From NCBI RefSeq assembly GCF_051622035.1, contig NC_135360.1, positions 2,104,001 to 2,168,000 of the forward strand: a DNA stretch of 64,000 bases. The letters are read 5' to 3'. The stretch comes from Arctopsyche grandis (taxonomy: Eukaryota; Arthropoda; Insecta; Trichoptera; Hydropsychidae). Below, one piece after another: positions 44,001-56,000 of the stretch. A model generated the notes under the pieces. That model did no database searches. It was not told the origin of the DNA and saw only the letters and a list, made by a program, of their open reading frames with translations. The position numbers and the translations under genes are program-made. Numbering within the stretch: the first letter of the stretch is position 1; every line of letters starts with the position of its first letter.

Positions 44001-47000
44001 AATTAACAATAGTGAATCATTTTTTTGTGGGTAAAAGCATCCTGGCCGCCGAAGTCCGGTCGTAACAAAACGTCTGCGGACAAAACTTCTAACGACACAA
44101 CGTCTACGACAAATTGATAACATAACTAAATGGCTACGAAAAATACGCGTAAACATTTTGTCCGTCACCATATAGTCGCGTGATCATTTTGTCGTAGACT
44201 TTCTGTCGTTAGACGTTTTGTCTGTGCTGAACCTGTGCTAGGCTGAGCCAAGTGTACTAATATGGAGTGGGCACGGTTCAATTTGAAGCTAAATACATAA
44301 TACGTCAATCGTAATCTGCTTTTTGCTATTAATCACTTGCAATTTAGATCATTTTAAACATATTTGAGACAATTTTGACACTTTAAAGTATCGCCAGTGA
44401 CGTCACAAGGTCTACTATTTGGGCCTTTGCCCCGTTCGATTCGTATTAATAAAAATGTGTTTAATATCGATTTGACGTTTTGACAACTCTTAACAACACA
44501 GTGAACCAAAACAGTAAAAAAAAGCAAATTTGAAAAAGTTGTGACGTGTTGCTTTTGCAATGAATGTGCTGCTAACGAATGTTGCGCTGTGCTCAAAGTG
44601 CAGATTGAATTTATTTATTATTTGTAGTTTGTTTCATTGTTAGCGACAATAATGGCGTCAAGTGGCTTTGTTTCATTTGCGCGCATTAGGATTAGATCGC
44701 ACCTTCTAAAAGTGTAAAAAGATTGGATAACTAAATCTACGTTTTAGTTATAAAAGGAACAAAGTCAATGTAAATGTGCATTGTTCGTATAAAGTCTACT
44801 TCAGGGCGGCTAGGTTAGGATGCTTGTCACTTAATTAAGGATACATACACTAGTGTTGCGCCCGTTGATACATCAACGTCTGGTTTTGGAAAAAAAAAAA
44901 AAAGAAAAATATCATACATATATAACAGTGGCTTCGCTTTGGGTGGTGTCACCTAAAAAATATTTTTTAATAATTATTAATATGTGTTAATTGTTAATAC
45001 CCACGAGAGAGAAGCGCCAAAATAGAAGCTAAGTTCACACGTTATTTCTGGATTGTGTCTCCGTCTCATTGAACACTGAACAGTTTACCTTCTTACCTAT
45101 AAGTACATACACTGATTTATCAGGAATTCAAAAAGCCAAGTATGACTCATGTCTATTTGATGCTATGTATATTTTATTATACCAAGAACGCCTTACAGGC
45201 AAACCCCAATGCGCTTTCCTGGCCAATTACAAATTTTACAAATTACAATTCAGCATTTTTATATAAATCACTGAATTACGAGACACTGTAAAACTCGCAA
45301 ATCAATGAGACATCTATTAATTTGTACACAAACTTATTTATTGCACATTAATTAATAACAAATTATAGGTGACATATCATAAAGGAGGGATTTTTAGCCA
45401 ATTTTTTTTCCGGGAACCGTTTCAAAAATGAAATCAGAGAAAATTGGCAAACTCTGATAGGAAACGATCAACCTGAAGTCACAAATCCAGGTCTAACCAA
45501 CAGCATACTTTGAAAAATTCATTTTCATTCGAGGCCCGGACCCAGGGATCGAACCCGGCACCTCTCGATGCTAAACAGAAGCTTAACGACCGAGCTATGC
45601 TGCTGGCTATATAGCTGCACCAGACGTATTTCGCGGTAGCTGTATATATACATAAAGCTGTATATATACAGAAATTGTCATACAACGAATATGTCGAATT
45701 AACGTTTTGCAATTTGAACAATTTGGTGTCACTCGGTGCAGACCGCACTCCCCGCACGAGCCTAGCGACGCTACTGTATATAAAATATCTGAATTCAATA
45801 TGGCGTATAAAATGCACATATTAACCATTGCGAATTTTTAGTCGTCAAAACCTGCGGACCACGAAATTAAATGCATCCATCCGTGACTTACATATTTATA
45901 TGTATGTAATCAAAGAAGTTTTTGAATTATCAAAGTGCCACTAGTTTTCCATTCGCTGTTTTCAGCTTCACGTTCCACATTATGTATACTGTCAACATTG
46001 ACGATGTCAAAAGATGTACGAAAATAAGCAACTTTCTCGAGAAACGAGCGTGTCACACGTTGTACTCGGTGCAATATATGTAGGAGAAAAGATGCCAAAT
46101 TGTGAACGTCATCTGCAAAGCATGAGCAACAATCAAAACACTGACATCACCGACATTTGCATAAGAAAAAAAAACGCAAACCCAACATAAGGCTTACAAT
46201 TTGTCAACCATTTTCATTATAAATTAATCTTTTGAAAGGTGAGGAAAGGTGAAACTATTTATTTTTTAAATATTATTACTCGTTTGCACTAATTATTATA
46301 TAGTACAAACAATAACATTTCAAATGTTGATAAATACACTTCAAGGTGACAGTTAATGAACATACAGATTTATGTATTTACGAGCTACGATTCTTAGAAA
46401 TCAGGGCTACCATCTGTGCCTCTTCCAATGTTTTGTAAATATAGGTAGTAAAAAGTCAAAGTACATATTGACAATAAATTCATTTTTTCAGGAAAAATGT
46501 ACATGTATTTTTGGGTTCGGTGATTATTGGTCACAAAGCGCTTGCCCAAAAGTCTGGCAGTCGAAAAGTTCATCATACTGTTACGTACACTCGGTTTTGG
46601 CCGAGTAAGTGCAATCGGATTATAATTGGTTTGGTAGCATCCCAGAAACTGTGTGACCGTTATAATTGGTTTCGAGGATTATCTCCCCCGAATGCACTTA
46701 GCGGGGGTAGCGGTCTCATTTCGGTAGAGTTCTCAGAACCGATACCGTGGGACTTGGTGTCGGGAATACATATCCGGGTACATGCCTAAACAATAGGGAA
46801 GTAACCGGATGCCTTGAGCGACCGACCCGATATAAGGCGGTACTTAGGCGATATCAAGACATTCTGGACGGAGCACTGCCAGTGCGTGTATCTCCATAAT
46901 CATCAATAAATGCTGTGAAACGACTTTGGCCTTTTACTTGGATCCTCACCCACCCCTACGCAACAATACTAACGAGAACTCGAGTGCCAAATATTCCCTA

Positions 47001-50000
47001 TTCGCGATTTTCATGGCAAAAATTGTCTTTTGGGCGATCGTGGTGTGACTAATAATCCAATTACCATATTTTTGGAAGAGCCGATTTTTTTATGCAAATG
47101 CACTGATAAAATTAGATGGATGATCTAGCTAGAAGGATCATTCTGAATGATGACGAGTGACTCGTTCATCAGAATCCTCTTATGACTTACATACATTCAT
47201 TGGTTTGTGGTTAATGTTTTCAGCATCCTGGTTTGCTACTGTATTGAAATTTTGACTTTTCATGATATAACTGCACTTATGGTGAATATTCACGTAGATG
47301 AATTCAAATGGTAGGGTGATCCTAGTTGTAGTGATCGGTACCTTTATTTTTGTTTTTGTAAATATTATGCCAATTCGATATTCTTAGAAACAAAATCATA
47401 GCATCTTTAGTTTCGACAATGTCGTAACCAGACTTTTCCTTCGGGAAATCTTTCCGTAAATACCCACTTTTAACCCTTTGAGTGCTGGCGTCTTTACTGT
47501 CGAAAGCCCGCCACACTGAAAATTTCGCCAACATTTCCAACTAGAATCATTTAGAAATTCAATAGAAAGCTATAAAAATTGCAGCTAATCCAAACAAACC
47601 CTAGATAACTACTGCCGAGGATTTCGAGTTTTGTAAATGTGTGTTTAGACTCTCTAATATATCTTGCAACAATATAAAATAAACAAAATAAGTCAATCAA
47701 TGAATGTATTTTTCCAAAACTAGTTCCATCTTCTTCATTGTTGTTAAAATGTAATTTAGCTCACAATCTAAATACCAAGCCACAATCTAAAATACTCAGC
47801 AGTTAGTGATTTACATTGTGTAATTCTGCTATGGTTATAAATTCAGAAATTCCTGTGTAAAGGGGTTTTTATAAACGGTAACAAATGAATGACATGGATT
47901 ACACGACCCATATTCAATGCGTTTTTTTTTTCAATTCTATATTTAAAGGCTTAGCAGGCAGTATTCTTGTTTACTTTGTACATACTCAATATTCTACGCC
48001 TATTATCGGCGTTTCGCAGGCCCATGAACTTGTCAGCAAAACGCCGATCGGCATTGGCTAGCACTCAAAGGATTAAAGCTGTTTTTTTTTAGAAAACAAA
48101 TTGAACTTGAATGACGTCGATTGACAACTATAGAAAGCCTGTTTCGGCAGCTGTCGCGGGTTAGGATCCGATAAACATTTGGGGTTTGGTACAAACGATC
48201 GACAAGCGCCAGACAGACTGCACCGCAGATTAACTGGATGGCTGCTTTAAACGCAATTCTCGACTTGACGAATGATAGATTGCACATCAGATGACGAGTA
48301 ACCTTTCGATGTGCACAGATGCAATTATTAAAATTGAGTTGGATCTTTCTGGCGAGTTTAATAAGGCAAAATTCGGAAATAAAGTATCAGAAGCACAGTA
48401 CGTATACAGGGTAGGTGTATGTCGGGACTTCGGGTAGATTTCTCTTAGTGTAAGTGCGAGCAGTGCGCACGCATAAGGTACACGTGTCGTTAATATGTGC
48501 TTCAGTCTATCTGGCGCTTGTCGATCGTTTGCACCGCATCGAAACATTTGATATGTTTGTTAAACGTCATTTGATGTGAACATGTAATCTTAATTAATAG
48601 CTCCGAAGCAGGTCTAATATAGCTATAAATATCAATTATAGATTATATATGTCGTAATGTAATGTTTGAAACAAAATCGTGTCCACAAGTTTTAGTACAT
48701 ATGTATATAGTAATGAAGTACATGCGTACTTCTATCAAGTCTGACAGATATGGTAACCCTAATCGTGACCCACTGATGATGCACCTTAAGTTCAAGAACT
48801 ACATACATACATAAATATATTATAAACAGATAATCAAGCAACGTCAATACTTTGAGTAACTGTTTGTTGTGTTATTTGAATACAGATAATTTTCTAGGCA
48901 GCACCCATATGTGATGTTTCAAGCATGACAACATACCTGAGCGGTTTCGATCGATCGATAATTAACATTTCGTCATATAATACATCACGGTCATACTGTC
49001 ATCATCGTAATGCTACACCTCATCACCATACAGTTATGGCGAATTGTAACAAAATTCTGACCAAATTAGGGTTTATTTTTAATGCTTCACGTGGGTCCAA
49101 TTTATCGAGTCTCAACTGTTTGAAATCAGCCATGTGTCCATAGTTCGAAATATTATATTAGAGCTATTTTAAATGAGGCTATAACTTTTATAATCTTTAA
49201 TTTCAAGCTTTTGCGATCATTTATTATAGGATTAATTTAGGTGAAATCCGTCTAAAGGTCTGTTCGTACCTATCCAGCACGACCCGTATCCTGCAGGTGT
49301 CCTGCAAGTGCGGATAGTATTCTTTGGTACATTATATGGACGTATTCATACTCCATTCGCGCATGCGCATTTACGCATTCATGCGCGTCCATATAGAATG
49401 TACTAAAGAATACTGTCCGTACTTGCAGGATACTTGCAGGATTCGGGTCGTGCTGGATAGGTATGAACAGCCCTTAAATGGGTTTATTATAGACAAATTT
49501 TAACCCGAACAGAGCTTGAATACTTTCCCTATACTTAGTAGTTTCTTTTTTCAATTATTGTTACAAGCTCGGTTGAACTGTAACAGTTAAGAACCCATGA
49601 TCTTTATTGCAGTATTACTAAAAATTGTGTGCACAAACGTAAAGAGGATTTTGATTAATAAAACAGACTAATGCTAAATGAATTATGTTTTTAAGGTCAT
49701 TTTCCTTATCAGACATTACTAAGCGAGATGTAATGAAATAATTCATTTTGAAGATTTAAAATGTCAATACGAGGAATATAAAAAAAAAATCTAAATTCCA
49801 CCAACAATGTGTATGTAGAATAAAAAAAATGTAAATATTAAATTATTACACATTCTGATAAAACTATCAAAGTATCACCCAATATTTATGTTTAGATAAT
49901 GAATACGAACAATTAATAGAATATTCGTATTGTATTTCAAAATTTATAATCTACATATATAAGTAAATAAACAATGACGACACTGTTGGAATGAGAAATG

Positions 50001-53000
50001 TATATTTTTGGACTTCTGTAAAAGGAGAATTCCAAAACACTTATGATACAGGCTGGGCCAAATGTTAGTAGCTTTTTGATCGGTGAACCAATTTCAATAA
50101 TACAATAAATGTTGGATATTCGTGCAAATACATACTAGATATAGAAGTTGAAATATTTTAAGGTTGTGGCTATTTGCAGGTACTATATCTGTGAATTATT
50201 GGCTATTTGCAGGTACTATATCTGTGCATTATTGGCTATTTGCAAGTACTATATCTGTGAATTATTGGCTATTTGCAGGTACTATATCTGCGACAGGCGC
50301 AAAGCCTTCTGCGCATAGACCTGCAAATAGCCACAACCATATTTTAAAGGAACTCTTTAAAGATGGACTCTTTCGATTTCATTATTCATTAAATGTTCAT
50401 TTTTGAGACTGTAATCTAAATTTATGCATAGGTAATTTGCTTAAGTAGAGGTTCTCTTGAGGTGTTTCTAAAACCACAATTCATTAATATTTTCCACTAT
50501 AAGTCATAAAAAACTTAAATTATAACTTACATCTCAAACCAATATAATTGTCTAAGCACCATCACTATCAGTTTCATTATTTATCATCAGTTTCATCACC
50601 ACCATTTCCTCAAAACATTGCGTTAATTTCAGTATCATAATCTTCAAGAGTTCATTTCTTACAATAAAATGGTGAAATTAAGTTTTACGTGTTAAAATAA
50701 TGGACTTATAATATGACACCAATTCACTTTTTACTCTACCGTCGGTTATTTATACGAGTTATATTTATTTACGAGTCGGTAATTTATATTATATAGTAGT
50801 GTTGCGTGTAGTGGGTGTGTGGAGGATCCAAGTAAAAGGCCAAAGTCGTGTCACAGCATTTATTGGTGATTAAGGAGATACACGCACTGGCAGTGCTCCG
50901 TCCAGAATGTCTTGATATCGCCTAAGTACCGCCTTATAACGGGTAGGTCACTCGAGGCATCTTCGACGCCCGCTTTGTTTACCTATTGTTATGGTCACGT
51001 ACTCGGATATGTATTCCCACGACACTCAGTCTCACGGTATCGGTCACTTCTGAGAAGGGACCAATAGCGGCCAATTCAGTAGCCATTGTTTAGCCTACAT
51101 ACATGCACTTAGTCTAAAGATAATCATTGAAACCAATTATAACGGTCGCACAGTGTCAGGGATGCGCCTCGGCTTAATCCGATTGCACTTAACCGGCGGC
51201 TCTTTTTAGTATACGTTACAGTAGCATAAAAAATGGTTCATTGATATAAAGAGTTATTGACTCCTCAAACCTTGTTCCGACTCCAATACTTGATATATTA
51301 ATCAATCAAATATAAGATCGTGGGAGAGACAGACAATGCGTAAACCTTGGCCGTGCTAAAATTAATACGATCAAATCCGACAAGAGAATTATTAATACAC
51401 TGTTGGTAGTAATTGTGCGAGGGTGGACTCGCTGTTTCGTCCACAATGTCTTCCGGCAAGAGGATCACAAACGTAAATCTGAAACTAAACATACCAATGT
51501 TCTGTAATCGAAGCATCAATTGACACAAATTGAACGTTTAGCCATACTATGAAATATTGCGGCAGTTTCCATCTGTTCAAACTGTTCTGTTGCATTTTTT
51601 TCGCAATTGTTCCTCAGCAGCTGGGTATTATAAGAGATTTATTGTAACACGTTAGAATGTGTGTGGATCGTGGGCGGTCTACAATAAATTTGGACACAAA
51701 ATGGGTGATGTGTGGGTAAAGCAATAACCGCTTTCACATTTGTACATGGATCACTCAAATGATATTAAAAACGTATCATGTGTGTTTAAAAACCGACACT
51801 TCCAGTACGAAATCAGTACAACGACATTGATTTTTATAATAAAAAAGATTTTGGTTCAAAACTTCTTCACAGAAGAATGCTGTTAAGTATTTTGATTGCA
51901 TGCAAGATTACTAGGTAAAGTGCATACCAAGTTTGCAAGTATAGACGGATACAAGGTCAAACTGTATTGTCTGGAATCAAATATATATGCATACTAAACG
52001 ATCACCAGACTGTAGCTCACATAGATATAGAATACCATAGATACGCCCTGACGCTCTAAGCCGATCACCCTGTTGGACCATGCACACACAAAAAAAGTAC
52101 AGATCATGCACACTCTCTCTCAGTAGCTAGTTAGATTCTAAGTAGGTAGGTTGATTGGCATTTTTCGAAATTGCCAACGTGTTCAGTGAAATTGTGTTAC
52201 AATAACTCAAGAAAACATAAAAAGGCGGATGGCATCACATATCATAAGTAAGAATTAATATATAATGTCTTCAATTATGGTAGTATTTTAACATATAATG
52301 AAATATCGGCGCGATTTATGTACTGATGGAACAGCGGTCGACAACCTCTGCCACAGGTGTCACTAAATGCACGCGTATATCTTGTTGGCACTGAAGGAAA
52401 TTCAGAAATCGACATTAAGTTTAAAACTACATACAATGAACTAAATATTTAAGTGTCAGCTTTAAAATTGGTCCTTGTGGAAGTTACTAATGTTTAAATA
52501 TTGTAATGATCGTTTTATTTTTGTAGTTTAATATAGTGTGTAGGTATAGCTAATTTTTTTTTCTTAATATGGCTTTATTAGTTTGGTTTACTGTCACGCG
52601 GAGTGTCCAATAAAATAAAGTTACAAATAAAATAAAACTTCAGTGCATGTACATATGTACATAAACTGGTTGCTGACCACTGCCGACCGCTGCGTGCCTT
52701 TCTTTTTTTTCACCACTTCCCCGCTAGTTAAACCCCCCGCACCCCTCAGTTAGTGGCGACAAGATCTCCAACGAAATTTGTATGTAATGGCATATCTAGG
52801 TTATTCTACATCTATGGTAGCTCATTTTTAAAAAGCATGCAGTTGAAATAAGGTTTTATCATTGAGAGTTAAAAACCATGAACTATTTATTGATCTCATA
52901 ATAGTTGGCACAATTAAGGCAAAAATAACATATTTAAAGATGTTTCATAAAGTGCTTAATGTAATGATAGACTCCTCAGATGTGTCTGGATAGATCTACA

Positions 53001-56000
53001 GAAAAATAAATAAAGGATATTAGAGATTGGTTTAGATTAGTGTCATTCAAATGGTCGACGTTAAATTAATGTAATATTTCAATCCAGAATATGCATGTTG
53101 ACCTGAATAGCCAACTAAGCTATTTTTATTCATTGCCATAGTTTATCTTATAATAATAATATCTGTATAGGTACCTAGTTTTAAAAGCCATTTTATCTAT
53201 AAGTGGCATTATCTACATATGTACATATACGAAGCAGAATCTGTTTGTTGATTCCTTTTACAATTCTAAACCGTACCGTTGATTTAAACCAATTTTTACA
53301 TTCTTACCTGTTGATATATGTATTTAAATACCTCGCCCCAATCTTCATCCCTGAATCAGTGTATCCAGACACTTTTAAACAGTTTCCTGTATATAAATGT
53401 AAATTGATATTTGTTCTAAAATTGCTAGTACTAATAGTTATTTGAACTAATTTACTAAAAATTAAATATTTGATAAGTAACTTGTGATTATTCTAGTTCT
53501 ACGTGTATTTCGATTTCCTGTCTGTCTAAATCGAAATCAAACCAAAATAGTTATTAACATTTTGGATGTATGTATATAAACAAAAAAATTGGGATGTGAC
53601 CAACCCATGACTTAATCTATGTATTTGAGGAATGTAAGAAGGTCACAAAACAAAATTCGATAATTGAACAAACATACACGTTCACACACATCAGTTATGA
53701 GAGCATTTTCGATACAAATTGAGCGCAAATATAGAGGAACTTATGTACACAAGACAAAAGTTCTACTTCCGGTTGTTTTTCAAAATTGTTTTATTACTTA
53801 AAATCACTATAATTATTACACACGTTAAATACCAAGAAAATATAAATAATTTAAAAGGTCGAAATAAAATAATGAAATATTGTTTAAAAAAAAATACTAC
53901 TTCCGGTTTAAGAATTTTGTCCGAAACCTTACCAAGTCTAAGTTAGTACATAAAAAATACAAATATACATTTTTTGATTGATACGTTCAGGGGTGTGGAA
54001 TTAATCGTGGTCACAACATTTTTGACTTTTCTAAGATGAAAAGATCCCACTTCTGGTTTATTAAATGTAGTGATTTTAATATATATTCATCAAATTGATA
54101 CAAGAATTATACTTGAATTTTTTCGTGAAGAGCACACATGTTTAAGGGGTCGAAAAAATAGTGGAAGAAAAATCGAACAAAAGTAAACTGTAACTTCCGG
54201 TTGACGGATGCTTATCAAATTTTATACATAACTTGGTATTAAGCTTAAACTTCTTGATATGAAATTTCAATTCAATAAACTAAAAGGTTTCTGAGAAAAA
54301 CATAAAAAACCTCGATTCTCTAGAGTAAAAGTACTACTTCCGGGTTAGGAGAAAACATTTAAAAAATATTGGGGTATACAATTTATAATTTCTATTACAT
54401 GTACACAATTTTCAGTCCGATTCAATTAGCAGCTTGGGAGATAATTGGATTCAAAAACTTAAAAGAGGACACCTACATATAAGGGGAGGTACCATTTCCG
54501 GTCAACTTAAAAATTTGAAAAAAATGTACATCGTATCGATGAGAATTTCAGTAACCGATACTAAGTTTCAGTTCGATAGGACTAACGGTGTTCAAAAAGT
54601 CCCCAAAATACACACACATTTTTTCTAGATCATGAAAACGTGATCAGTAATCGATTTTGAGTTCGAATCAGTCAAAATCTCGAGTTCAAATCGCATGATC
54701 ACAAAACTTCATCTATTGTTACTACGTGCATACACATACATAGATAAAGTAAAAATATTTTTTAGATTAATTTTTTCTGTTTATCAAAGTGTATAACAAT
54801 GCATCCATGGTTACCAATTGAACCATTAATGTCTGGGAACGAACCAATATTGTGTTTCAATAGCAACGTTAGTCTTGGCAATTGTCGAGGAGTCATTGTA
54901 CAATTGTTGTGAACCTCTGTTGAACAATACACACTTATTTATTTGCAGGTCGCTGAGATCATTCAGAAAAAAGGATGCGAAAGAACCACCCAAATCGCCA
55001 CTATCTTGTATAAGTGCCCAAAACAGCCCCGTAGAATACAGAAAGACTTATAATGGTAATGTTACACTCAATGTACTATATTTTAGGACGGTCTTCTTTT
55101 TATTAGCGTATTAAGCAATGTTTATGATTTGATTTCAGGTTCGGCTACATTAAACAGACAATCTTCGACGAGTCATCCGCAGTTCGATACGCTTTATACT
55201 CCATTACCGAGGTCACGTTTTCACGAAAGAACCAGTCATTTGGAGAATAAAGTAGAATCACCTACTGAAAAACTTGAACGGTATCTATTTTATTTTATTG
55301 TTACAATCAATATACACTCGTCATTACAGATCGCTCCAATGCGACAAGTGTACGATAACGGTCAGAAATACAATCAGAATACATAGCATATAACAATTAA
55401 TCAGTACAGAAATAATAATCATAGAGACATATATGGATTGTTTTTAGATTTTTGTGTACAATTATTATTACAATTTTTATACATATAATAAACACGAAAG
55501 TATAGAGATGTCTATAGAGATATCTATAGATTTCAGATTACTGTGCATAATTTTTACAAATTATACACATAAATTTTGTGACAACAAGAAATGATCTAAT
55601 ACCAATTTTCAGGAACCGTTTCAACAATGATCAGATAAAATTGGCAAAGTCTGATAGAGAAACGATCGATTTGGAGTCACAAAACCCCCAAACCTAACCA
55701 GCAGTTTGACGAGGAGACATGTATATATATATATATACATGTATGTTTAGCCCATTGGCTGCCAAAACGACGGTATATAGTTGTCTACAGTTTAGGCCAA
55801 GAGTTCCGAGCGAGTCGTCGACGATATCACAAGCTCGAAAAGAATAACTTTTCTAATCACTGGGTAGTAGTTCTCCATTTAGAGGTCGAAATCATTTTTT
55901 GGAAAACTATTATTTACCATAAAAAGTAGTATTATAATTGGCAATCTTCAAAATTACATGACAACAAAGGGTTACATTTAGTTGCTTCAATAAATCTAGG

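Larger units (their letters stand above)
38236..54948 (+). other. 16.7-kb first intron of the NPF-motif gene
   Basis: Donor GTAGGC at 38236, acceptor ATTTGCAG at 54941-54948. No exon was found in it. It holds most of the window's youngest transposons (entries below). Stretches in which I see nothing recognisable: about 39870-41050, 42400-43230, 44240-45160, 45620-46500, 48560-49250, 49480-50150 and 51240-52580. Confidence 0.6.

Noticed and set aside
48033-48547. Two adjacent minus-strand frames
   Set aside because: No domain, no consistent splice sites, and a short inverted repeat runs through them.
50164-50406. Repetitive frame WLFAGTISVNYWLFAGTISV
   Set aside because: Translation of the tandem units of a MITE.
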